From contig JAESTR010000133.1 of NCBI GenBank assembly GCA_016763495.1, forward strand, positions 1 to 9,395: a DNA stretch of 9,395 nucleotides. Reading direction: 5' to 3'. The stretch's first letter is position 1, and every line of letters starts with the position of its first letter. Source of the DNA: Kordiimonadaceae bacterium. GTDB taxonomy: Bacteria > Pseudomonadota > Alphaproteobacteria > Sphingomonadales > Kordiimonadaceae. The notes under the pieces are model-generated. The model saw only the letters and a program-made list of their open reading frames with translations, was not told the origin of the DNA and ran no database searches. This document shows, piece after piece, positions 1 through 5,501 of the stretch. A program made the translations under genes and the position numbers.

Positions 1-59
1 CAGTTTTGCCAAAATGCAGAGCGGGTTGCTCGTAAAATCCCCAAATCAGGAAATCCCCC

Positions 60-1343
60 ATGTCCGATTGGAAATATTCAAAACTGTTTCAACTCAGCAA
101 AGATGACACGCCTTACCGCAAGCTAACCAGTGACTTTGTATCAACATTGGAAGTTGACGGCAAAAGCATCCTGAAAGTTGAAAATGAAGGGCTAGAACTG
201 TTGTGCCGCACAGCAATGGCAGACATCGCACACCTACTCCGCCCCGGGCATTTGGAACAATTGGCTGGTATACTTGATGATGACGAAGCCAGTGATAATG
301 ACCGCTTTGTGGCGCGCGAACTGCTCAAAAATGCGAACATAGCTGCAGGCCGTGTCCTACCAAGCTGCCAAGATACAGGCACAGCCATTGTCGTTGGTAA
401 AAAAGGCCAGCATGTGTGGACTGATGGTGATGACGCTGGACCACTGACACAAGGCGTGATTAGCACTTTCACCGAAACCAATCTGCGTTACAGCCAGATG
501 GCCCCGCTTTCTATGTATAAGGAAGTGAACACCAAAAATAATGCACCTGCACAAGTGGATATTTACGCCACAACTGGCAATGAATATGAATTCCTGTTTA
601 TGGCTAAAGGCGGTGGCAGCGCGAACAAAACTTTCTTGTTCCAGCAAACACCCGCAACACTGCGCGAAGACAAAATGCTCGCCTTCCTAGATGAGAAAAT
701 TAAAACGCTCGGAACTTCAGCGTGCCCCCCTTACCATTTAGCTATTGTCATCGGTGGCTTGTCTGCTGAACAGAATTTGGCGACGGTTAAAAAGGCATCT
801 GCCCGTGATCTTGATACATTGCCAACGGAAGGCGATGCTAGCGGCCGTGCATTCCGCGACATAGAAATGGAAAAGCAGATCCATAAAATGACCCAGAACA
901 TGGGTATTGGCGCGCAGTTCGGCGGTAAATACTTCTGTCATGACGTACGGGTTATTCGCCTGCCGCGCCACGGTGCAAGCTTGCCGGTTGGCATCGGGGT
1001 CTCTTGCTCTGCTGATCGCCAAGCCAAGGGTAAAATCACGGCAGACGGCATTTTCCTTGAGCAACTCGAGACTGACCCGGCAAAATACCAGCCAGATGTG
1101 GCTGATGAAACACTCTCAGACGATGTCGTTAAAATAGACCTGAACCGCCCGATGAAAGAGATTTTAGCTGAGCTTACCCAGTATCCAATCAAGACTCGTC
1201 TCGCGCTATCAGGCACAATCATTGTGGCACGTGATTTGGCGCATGCTCGTATTGAACAAATGATCGAAGACGGTGCAGAAATGCCTGCCTACTTCAAAGA
1301 CCACGTAATTTATTATGCCGGCCCAGCAAAGACCCCCGAATGA
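60..1343 (+). CDS. Truncated fumarase as conventionally translated (427 aa)
   Basis: This is what ribosomes would make if TGA at 1341-1343 is a true stop. The product keeps the N-terminal fumerase domain and all three [4Fe-4S] cysteines (103, 222, 316). It is cut inside the C-terminal swivelling domain, just after [10 protein letters not shown]. It therefore lacks the GPTTAGRMD motif, which in class I fumarase structures contributes substrate-binding and catalytic Thr/Arg residues, as I recall from Leishmania fumarase work. The truncated protein is expected to be inactive. The break does not match the natural alpha/beta subunit boundary of two-subunit class I enzymes, which falls roughly 100 residues earlier, so this is not a two-subunit fumarase. 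Confidence 0.6.
   Translation: MSDWKYSKLFQLSKDDTPYRKLTSDFVSTLEVDGKSILKVENEGLELLCRTAMADIAHLLRPGHLEQLAGILDDDEASDNDRFVARELLKNANIAAGRVLPSCQDTGTAIVVGKKGQHVWTDGDDAGPLTQGVISTFTETNLRYSQMAPLSMYKEVNTKNNAPAQVDIYATTGNEYEFLFMAKGGGSANKTFLFQQTPATLREDKMLAFLDEKIKTLGTSACPPYHLAIVIGGLSAEQNLATVKKASARDLDTLPTEGDASGRAFRDIEMEKQIHKMTQNMGIGAQFGGKYFCHDVRVIRLPRHGASLPVGIGVSCSADRQAKGKITADGIFLEQLETDPAKYQPDVADETLSDDVVKIDLNRPMKEILAELTQYPIKTRLALSGTIIVARDLAHARIEQMIEDGAEMPAYFKDHVIYYAGPAKTPE
1341..1343 (+). other. In-frame TGA replacing a conserved glycine codon
   Basis: The codon sits at position 428, between GAA (Glu427) and TAC (Tyr429). The family sequence here is TPE-G-YASGS. The simplest ancestor is GGA, so one G-to-T change at 1341 explains the stop. 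There is no frameshift, since 60 and 1383 are in the same frame. TGA also ends the GNAT gene at 4015-4017, so an altered genetic code is unlikely. Confidence 0.85.
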
Positions 1344-1382
1344 TACGCTTCAGGCAGTTTTGGCCCCACTACCGCGGGTCGC

Positions 1383-1670
1383 ATGGACAGCTATGTTGCG
1401 CCCTTCCAAAAATTGGGCGGCACTTTGATCAGCCTCGCAAAAGGTAATCGCTCCCGCGAAGTTACCAAAGCCTGTCATGAAAACGGCGGTTTCTATCTTG
1501 GTTCCATAGGGGGGCCAGCGGCGATTTTGGCTAAAAACAACATCACCAAGGTTGAAGTCTTCGATTTTGAGGACCTAGGTATGGAATCCGTCTGGAAAAT
1601 CGATGTTGTAGACTTCCCAGCCTTTATTGTCGTTGACGACAAAGGCAATGATTTCTTCAAAGCACTCTAA
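1383..1670 (+). CDS. C-terminal fumarase fragment downstream of the TGA (95 aa)
   Basis: The first in-frame ATG after the TGA is Met442 of the full frame, the Met of [12 protein letters not shown], an internal family residue and not a natural start. No convincing Shine-Dalgarno precedes it; the upstream bases are ACCGCGGGTCGC. It begins after the conserved GPTTAGR residues, so it could not supply them even if translated. A gene caller would list it as a separate ORF. I read it as the tail of the fumarase, probably not independently expressed. Confidence 0.35.
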   Translation: MDSYVAPFQKLGGTLISLAKGNRSREVTKACHENGGFYLGSIGGPAAILAKNNITKVEVFDFEDLGMESVWKIDVVDFPAFIVVDDKGNDFFKAL

Positions 1671-1698
1671 TTTTAAACCGTAGGACTATTTAGCTGAG

Positions 1699-1723
1699 GC
1701 AAGCATCCATAGGTTTTGCTTGC
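1699..1723 (+). repeat. Stem-loop after the fumarase gene
   Basis: GCAAGCA (1699-1705) is perfectly complementary to TGCTTGC (1717-1723) with an 11-nt loop. No T-tract follows directly, so this is not a complete intrinsic terminator by itself. It may protect the 3' end of the fumarase mRNA or assist the stronger hairpin just downstream. Confidence 0.45.
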
Positions 1724-1726
1724 ACC

Positions 1727-1773
1727 AAAGCCGCCAAACGCTTAGAACCCGCGGTAAGTTAGGCGGCTTTTTA
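1727..1773 (+). terminator. Probable rho-independent terminator of the fumarase gene
   Basis: AAAGCCGCC (1727-1735) pairs perfectly with GGCGGCTTT (1762-1770). Inside, CTTA (1741-1744) can pair with TAAG (1755-1758). The 3' arm runs into a five-T tract (1768-1772). The GC-rich 9-bp stem plus T-run is typical, though the loop region is longer than usual. Position and orientation suit termination of fumarase transcription before the transporter gene. Confidence 0.7.
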
Positions 1774-1813
1774 TCGTTACACATACCTTAGGTTTTTCCA
1801 TTTAGACTGCCCC

Positions 1814-1827
1814 GTAAATAAATTTAC
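1814..1827. promoter_or_regulatory. AT-rich dyad in the SulP leader
   Basis: GTAAAT (1814-1819) and ATTTAC (1822-1827) form a perfect inverted repeat with a 2-bp centre, ending 28 bp before the SulP start codon. It could be an operator or overlap a promoter element. I could not identify a convincing -35/-10 pair in 1774-1855, so its role is open. Confidence 0.25.
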
Positions 1828-1855
1828 TTCTATCCACCAAAGGACACCAAGCGAC

Positions 1856-3400
1856 ATGTCGCAAGTATTTGCTATGCCTAGGTTATCAGCCGCACAAACG
1901 AAAACCGAGGTTTTATCTGGCCTTACAGTTGCCTTGGCCCTTGTACCTGAGGCCGTAGCATTTGCCTTTGTGGCACAGGTGAACCCCCTCGTTGGACTTT
2001 ATGCCGCTTTCATCGTTGGTCTTATCACTGCAATTGGTGGTGGCCGACCAGGTATGATTTCCGGCGCAACCGGCGCACTTGCTGTTGTAATGGTTAGCCT
2101 TGTGGCCATTCACGGCGTTGAATATTTATTCGCCACTGTTGTTTTGATGGGTATATTGCAGTTACTCGCCGGGGCTTTTAAGCTTGGCAAATTCATCCGC
2201 ATGGTGCCGCACCCGGTAATGCTTGGCTTCGTAAATGGCCTTGCTATCGTGATTTTCCTTGCGCAGATGGGCCAATTCAAAGTCCCGGGCACAGATGACT
2301 GGATGGCGTCAGACGCACTTTCTATGATGCTGGGGCTTTGTCTGCTTACGATGGCGATAATCTGGTTTGCGTCTAAATATATTAAAGCAATCCCTGCGCC
2401 TCTGTTAGGTATCCTAGTTATATCAGCCATAGTCATTGGCTTCGGCATTGATATCCCCCGTGTTGGTGACTTAGCCTCAATTAAAGGCGGCTTACCTGAT
2501 TTTCACATACCAACCGTACCGTTTGACTTAGAGACATTAAAAATCATCTTCCCGTACGCGGCTCTGTTAGCGGCCATTGGGTTGATTGAATCACTGCTCA
2601 CCCTCAATCTCGTTGCTGAAATGACTGACTCTAAGGGCGGCACTAGCCAAGAGTGTTTCGCACAAGGTACCGCCAACATCGTTACAGGCTTCTTTGGCGG
2701 CATGGGCGGCTGTGCCATGATCGGCCAAAGCATGATTAACGTGAACTCTGGCGGTCGCACACGGCTAGCTGGCATTGCAGCGGCGCTTTTCTTGTTAGCT
2801 TTTATACTCGTAGGCAGTTCGCTCATTGAGCAGATACCACTAGCAGCCCTCGTGGGTGTTATGTTTATGGTCGTGGTTGGCACTTTTGCTTGGTCAAGTT
2901 TCCGTATCATCCACAAAATCCCTAGAACAGACGCCTTTGTTTTAGTGCTCGTGTCCGGTGTGACTGTGGCATATGACCTGGCTATTGCTGTTATTGTTGG
3001 TGTAATAGTTTCTGCCCTCGTATTCGCGTGGCAAGCTGCAAAACGCATTGGTGTACGCGAGCCTGTAGTGACTAAGACGCACAAAATATACGAACTGCAT
3101 GGCCCATTATTCTTCGGTTCAATCGCCAGTTTCCAAGACCTATTCGACCCCAAAAATGACCCTGATGAAGTGATTGTTGATTTCTTGGATAGTCGTGTTT
3201 GGGACCATTCCGGCTTACAAGCCATTGACGCTCTTTCTGAACGATACAAAAGTGAAGGCAAGCGCCTAAAAATTCAACACCTAAGCTCAGAGTGTCAATC
3301 ATTACTCACAAAAGCAGGCAACACAGTTGAGCTCTCGGATCATGAAGACCCGGAATATGGTATAGCCATGGACTATGACGGGCGTCTTGAACACCGCTAG
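1856..3400 (+). CDS. SulP (SLC26) family inorganic anion transporter with STAS domain
   Basis: This is an inner-membrane secondary transporter for inorganic anions. SulP members carry sulfate, bicarbonate, chloride or dicarboxylates, and the substrate here cannot be read from sequence. The 514-residue length is normal. Residues 20-395 are strongly hydrophobic and carry family blocks: LVPEAVAFAF (29-38), GLYAAFIVGL (47-56), the glycine-rich GGGRPGMISGATGA (61-74), VPHPVMLGFVNGLA (117-130) and the conserved run QGTANIVTGFFGGMGGCAMIGQS (270-292). A cytoplasmic STAS domain follows at about 408-492, with DHSG (450-453) at the position of the phosphorylatable DSSG motif of SpoIIAA-like STAS domains. 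The ATG at 1856 is preceded by AAGGA (1840-1844) at 11 nt, slightly long. The gene is flanked by terminators on both sides and is therefore probably monocistronic. Bicarbonate transport of the BicA type is possible but unproven. Confidence 0.92.
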   Translation: MSQVFAMPRLSAAQTKTEVLSGLTVALALVPEAVAFAFVAQVNPLVGLYAAFIVGLITAIGGGRPGMISGATGALAVVMVSLVAIHGVEYLFATVVLMGILQLLAGAFKLGKFIRMVPHPVMLGFVNGLAIVIFLAQMGQFKVPGTDDWMASDALSMMLGLCLLTMAIIWFASKYIKAIPAPLLGILVISAIVIGFGIDIPRVGDLASIKGGLPDFHIPTVPFDLETLKIIFPYAALLAAIGLIESLLTLNLVAEMTDSKGGTSQECFAQGTANIVTGFFGGMGGCAMIGQSMINVNSGGRTRLAGIAAALFLLAFILVGSSLIEQIPLAALVGVMFMVVVGTFAWSSFRIIHKIPRTDAFVLVLVSGVTVAYDLAIAVIVGVIVSALVFAWQAAKRIGVREPVVTKTHKIYELHGPLFFGSIASFQDLFDPKNDPDEVIVDFLDSRVWDHSGLQAIDALSERYKSEGKRLKIQHLSSECQSLLTKAGNTVELSDHEDPEYGIAMDYDGRLEHR

Positions 3401-3419
3401 CCTCGCTTAAACTGAGAAC

Positions 3420-3449
3420 AAAAAAGGGTAGCCCAGCTGCCCTTTTTTT
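3420..3449 (+). terminator. Strong rho-independent terminator of the SulP gene
   Basis: The left arm AAAAAAGGGTAGC (3420-3432) pairs with GCTGCCCTTTTTTT (3436-3449) around a CCA loop, with one T-G wobble in the core. The core is seven pairs (GGGTAGC/GCTGCCC), flanked by an A-tract and a seven-T tract. The near-symmetrical A/T arms mean it could work in both directions, but the next gene downstream is on the same strand. Confidence 0.9.
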
Positions 3450-3464
3450 GTGTCTTGTTGACTT

Positions 3465-3486
3465 CGCCCCCAACTATGTGGGAGCG
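3465..3486. repeat. GC-rich imperfect inverted repeat upstream of the GNAT gene
   Basis: CGCCCCCA (3465-3472) and TGGGAGCG (3479-3486) match in 7 of 8 pairs with a 6-nt loop. It lies between the SulP terminator and the GNAT start, is not followed by a T-run, and so is a candidate operator or leader hairpin. I see no clear promoter in 3450-3549. Confidence 0.3.
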
Positions 3487-3549
3487 TACCAAATGGGAAT
3501 TGGGTATAAAGCAGCAATTGTTACGCTGTGATATTGGGATAGTATCTAT

Positions 3550-4017
3550 ATGGGTTTCAACATCAGGCCAGCAACAAAAGCAGATGCAACAGTGGCATTT
3601 AAACTCATTCATCAGATGGCTATCCATGATGAAATTGAAGATTTTTTACTCATTGACGAAGAAAAATTCACTGAAGCAGCCTTTGGTGAAACACCAAAGT
3701 TCAACATTCTTATCGCAGAAGAAAATGATGTGATTGTTGCCGTGACAACTTACTTTTTCCGCTATCATATTTGGTTTAGCGAGGAGATCATTGAAATCGA
3801 TGATTTTTTTGTAAGGCCTTCAGCTCGCGGCCATGGCATTGGCAACAAATTGCTAGAGGCCATTGGATTGATGGCCAAAGAAAAAGGCATTCACGTCCGC
3901 TGGAATATCGAACGCGAAAACTTCAGCACGATCGCTTTTTATAAACGTAAAGGTGTTGAATATCACAGCCATGGCACTTGCTTGTGGGCACCCGAAAATA
4001 TAAATATTTCCCAGTGA
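3550..4017 (+). CDS. GNAT N-acetyltransferase resembling spermidine/spermine acetyltransferase (SSAT)
   Basis: GNAT enzymes move an acetyl group from acetyl-CoA to an amine, usually in the cytoplasm. The 155-residue protein spans the full domain. It opens with IRPATKADA (5-13). The central strand IDDFFVRPSARGHGIGNKLL (83-102) contains the acetyl-CoA pyrophosphate loop RGHGIG (93-98). It closes with N124 and AFYKRKG (129-135), whose Tyr131 is the usual general acid. The pattern IRPAT-AD, FGE-P, YFFRYHIW, DDFFV, RG-GIG and FYKRKG parallels human SAT1 over its whole length, which suggests a polyamine or other diamine substrate. The Glu of the SAT1 LEDFFV motif is Asp84 here. SAT1 details are from memory. 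The ATG at 3550 fits the domain start, but only a weak GGGAT (3536-3540) precedes it. Fold is certain; substrate is a guess. Confidence 0.88.
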   Translation: MGFNIRPATKADATVAFKLIHQMAIHDEIEDFLLIDEEKFTEAAFGETPKFNILIAEENDVIVAVTTYFFRYHIWFSEEIIEIDDFFVRPSARGHGIGNKLLEAIGLMAKEKGIHVRWNIERENFSTIAFYKRKGVEYHSHGTCLWAPENINISQ

Positions 4018-4019
4018 AT

Positions 4020-4052
4020 AGCGCCTACTAAGCTTAGTCCTGGTGGCTTTTA
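4020..4052 (+). terminator. Possible terminator between convergent GNAT and alkC genes
   Basis: AGCGCC (4020-4025) can pair with GGTGGCT (4042-4048) using one G-T pair and one bulge. An inner ACTA/TAGT stem lies within the perfect 12-bp palindrome ACTAAGCTTAGT (4027-4038). Four Ts follow (4048-4051). This would serve the GNAT transcript. In the alkC direction no T-run follows. The stem is imperfect and the call is tentative. Confidence 0.35.
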
Positions 4053-5174
4053 CATTTTTAGCTCAAACGCTTGTTTTGCAAGAGACACTCCGTTCACCAA
4101 AATTTCAATCTCGTGCGTTCCAGGGTAATAAACCCGTGTTGTTATGGGCTTAATAGCATGTTTTTTGGCAGCTGAAAGCGCGCCCTTTGCATTAAGAGTT
4201 GTATCTTTCCATTTAAATACTTTAGGCGTCGTCTGACCATTGGCCTTCACAAAATGAATGGCATAATCAATCATCAATTTATGTCTGCCAGACCCACCAC
4301 TGAGATCAAGCTCAAATTCAAGGGCATCGCCATAATTCACGACGGGCGTAGAAACCTCTAAAGCTGCGCTCAAGCCATCCACAGCTTGGTAACCAAAGGC
4401 AGCAAGTGTGGCTCCATGCCCTTGTTTAAACAACGACCGACATGCATGTCGCACTAACCTTTCCCTGTCACGGTTCGCTTTCTTAAGCCACTGCGTGGCA
4501 ATGTTCGCCACCATGTCAGCGTGGTCTTTGGCGATATCATTCAGGTTGTTCGCAACAGACCTGCGCACATATTCTTCTTCGTCATCCTTCAGCGCTTCGA
4601 GCAATGGCAAAATGGGTGCGGGGTCCGAGACAAAATCATGCAGGCGCATACCCCACGGCAGGCGCGGTCTTGTGCCTTCACTAACAAGCCGCCGGACATG
4701 CTTGTTGCTGTCAGTTAGCCAGCTTTCCATCGTTTTCAGTGTAAAGTCTGTATGTGCTTGCAAAAAAGGCCGAATAGCAAACTCAGCCGTAAAGCGCTTT
4801 GTCACTTCCTTCATCAAGGGCAGTGCTTTTTCAGGGCAATCAATGCCGCGTTTTGTCACCAAATCAGTAAGAGGCCAAGCTGGCATGCCACAAATGCCCT
4901 CCGGGCCAAATTCAACACCGTCTGCGCCAGGGTCTTCACTGGGATGTAGTGCCGCCAGTGTGATTTCAGCAAAAGCATCAAAGTCCGCAGGCAACGTGCG
5001 ATCAAGAGCTTTCATTATATGCTGTGTGCGCTCTTTCAGCTCAAGATCAAGCAAGCCATCCAAAGCTTCACGCGTGAATTGCACCGTATCAAACGCGGGA
5101 TATACACGGCTGAAAATTTCCGAGGTTGTTCGTACCACAGTTTCATTGATCAGGTCTTTAAACGGTTCGGCCAT
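4050..5174 (-). CDS. AlkC-like DNA glycosylase (HEAT-repeat DNA alkylation repair protein) with Ig-like C-terminal domain
   Basis: The AlkC/AlkD superfamily removes alkylated bases from DNA; characterised AlkC enzymes excise 3-methyladenine and 3-methylcytosine without base flipping. The 374-residue protein has an all-helical N-terminal part with the block RFTAEFAIRPFL (127-138). Helical HEAT-like repeats follow: WLTDSNKHVRRLVSEGTRPR (152-171), DDEEEYVRRSVANNLNDIAK (197-216) and RDRERLVRHACRSLFKQGH (235-253). The RRLVSEGTRPRLPW stretch is characteristic of AlkC-like proteins. From about 275 the sequence turns beta-rich (VVNYGDALEFELDLSG, then YYPGTHEIEILVNGVSL), matching the Ig-like domain reported for AlkC-alpha proteins. 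The start ATG (5172-5174) has only weak Shine-Dalgarno. On the minus strand a TTGACG -35-like element (5229-5234) lies 17 bp before TAAGAA (5206-5211). Family call is firm; AlkC rather than a sister group is somewhat less so, and no gene symbol is given. Confidence 0.85.
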   Translation of the reverse strand: MAEPFKDLINETVVRTTSEIFSRVYPAFDTVQFTREALDGLLDLELKERTQHIMKALDRTLPADFDAFAEITLAALHPSEDPGADGVEFGPEGICGMPAWPLTDLVTKRGIDCPEKALPLMKEVTKRFTAEFAIRPFLQAHTDFTLKTMESWLTDSNKHVRRLVSEGTRPRLPWGMRLHDFVSDPAPILPLLEALKDDEEEYVRRSVANNLNDIAKDHADMVANIATQWLKKANRDRERLVRHACRSLFKQGHGATLAAFGYQAVDGLSAALEVSTPVVNYGDALEFELDLSGGSGRHKLMIDYAIHFVKANGQTTPKVFKWKDTTLNAKGALSAAKKHAIKPITTRVYYPGTHEIEILVNGVSLAKQAFELKM

Positions 5175-5192
5175 TCGTCACTCACTTGTAAA

Positions 5193-5213
5193 TGTTCTTT
5201 ATTTGTTCTTATT
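5193..5213. repeat. Short direct repeat in the alkC/RHH divergent region
   Basis: TGTTCTTTATT (5193-5203) is followed at once by TGTTCTTATT (5204-5213), so the two starts are 11 bp apart, about one helical turn. Such spacing suits side-by-side protein binding, but the tract is AT-rich and could be chance. Confidence 0.25.
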
Positions 5214-5228
5214 TAATTCAGATGAGTG

Positions 5229-5245
5229 CGTCAAGCGACTTGACG
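5229..5245. promoter_or_regulatory. Perfect 7+3+7 dyad, candidate operator for alkC and the RHH gene
   Basis: CGTCAAG (5229-5235), centre CGA, then CTTGACG (5239-5245) form a perfect inverted repeat in the 84-bp gap between divergent genes. The left arm read on the minus strand supplies a TTGACG -35-like hexamer for alkC. The right arm abuts the RHH ribosome binding site. In RNA it could also fold into a 7-bp hairpin just before that site. The neighbouring gene encodes an RHH DNA-binding protein, so autoregulation is a reasonable hypothesis. The repeat is seen; the function is inferred. Confidence 0.5.
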
Positions 5246-5250
5246 GAAAG
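5245..5250 (+). promoter_or_regulatory. Ribosome binding site deciding the RHH start
   Basis: GGAAAG ends 8 nt before ATG 5259, the normal spacing. The alternative in-frame ATG at 5274 has no comparable purine-rich element upstream, so 5259 is preferred. Confidence 0.5.
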
Positions 5251-5258
5251 CCTCGCAA

Positions 5259-5501
5259 ATGCATCATCGCACTATGTATGATTTAGAAGATGCAAAGCTT
5301 GAAAAACACTCTGTGACCATTGCTGGCCACCGCACGTCTATTTCACTGGAGAAATGCTTCTGGCGGCACCTGCGTACCGAAGCGAGTAATAGAGATATTT
5401 CGGTGAATGAAATTGTGCGGCAGCTTGACGAGGCGCGCGCAGGCTCTCTGTCAGGTGCTATACGCGCTTTTGTGCTTCAGTCTATTGAACAACGTCTTTA
5501 G
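5259..5501 (+). CDS. Small ribbon-helix-helix (RHH_4-type) DNA-binding protein
   Basis: The 80-residue protein matches the ribbon-helix-helix domain family common in Alphaproteobacteria. A short basic strand HSVTIAGHRTSISLE (17-31) is followed by helix KCFWRHLRTEASNRD (32-46), a turn, helix SVNEIVRQLDEAR (48-60), and an end helix SLSGAIRAFVLQSIEQRL (63-80). RHH proteins dimerise through the strand, which inserts into the DNA major groove, and usually repress their own or neighbouring genes. Targets of this subfamily are unknown to me. A perfect dyad lies immediately upstream (5229-5245) and alkC is divergent, so control of itself and perhaps alkC is plausible. No toxin gene is adjacent, so there is no support for an antitoxin role. 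Its 3' end overlaps the opposing asmA-like gene by 20 bp. Confidence 0.82.
   Translation: MHHRTMYDLEDAKLEKHSVTIAGHRTSISLEKCFWRHLRTEASNRDISVNEIVRQLDEARAGSLSGAIRAFVLQSIEQRL

Larger units (their letters stand above)
60..1670 (+). pseudogene. fumA: Class I [4Fe-4S] fumarate hydratase, frame interrupted by one in-frame TGA
   Basis: Class I fumarases interconvert fumarate and malate in the TCA cycle using an oxygen-sensitive [4Fe-4S] cluster. Read through the TGA, the frame is 536 codons, close to E. coli FumA/FumB (about 548). The three expected cluster cysteines are present: Cys103 (SCQDTGTA), Cys222 (TSACPPYH) and Cys316 (VSCSADRQ). Other family blocks are [11 protein letters not shown] (180-190) and [26 protein letters not shown] (282-307). 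After the TGA the C-terminal domain continues in the same frame with [17 protein letters not shown] (430-446), [18 protein letters not shown] and [22 protein letters not shown], ending at TAA 1668-1670. A Shine-Dalgarno-like AGGAA lies at 48-52, 7 nt before the ATG. Family identity is very secure. Whether the gene is dead, read through, or a sequencing artefact cannot be decided from the sequence. The symbol is by family resemblance; fumB would be equally defensible. Confidence 0.9.

Noticed and set aside
1341..1343. Alternative genetic code with TGA read as glycine
   Set aside because: TGA ends the GNAT gene at the expected family length. No other gene in the window uses internal TGA, and the gene content is proteobacterial.
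1341..1400. Selenocysteine insertion at the fumarase TGA
   Set aside because: The family residue is Gly, not Cys or Sec. The bases after the TGA offer only a weak 3-bp GGC/GCC pairing and no clear bacterial SECIS-like hairpin.
60..1670. Natural two-subunit fumarase (separate alpha and beta genes)
   Set aside because: The break lies inside the beta domain rather than at the domain boundary, in the same frame, and the downstream part lacks its own ribosome binding site.
2503..3261. 252-codon minus-strand open frame opposite the SulP gene
   Set aside because: It mirrors the membrane protein on the other strand, and its translation shows no domain.
3455..3733. 92-codon plus-strand frame before and over the GNAT start
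   Set aside because: TTG start, no recognisable motif, and overlap with the well-supported GNAT frame in another phase.
4027..4038. ACTAAGCTTAGT as a special recombination or binding site
   Set aside because: About two perfect 12-bp palindromes are expected by chance in a window this long. It is better read as part of a weak terminator between convergent genes.
4408..5286. 292-codon open frame on the plus strand opposite alkC
   Set aside because: Serine/arginine-rich low-complexity translation antisense to a clearly recognised gene. It also runs through the divergent promoter region.
5259..5501. RHH protein as an antitoxin
   Set aside because: No small toxin frame is adjacent in the same orientation; the neighbours are alkC (divergent) and asmA-like (convergent).
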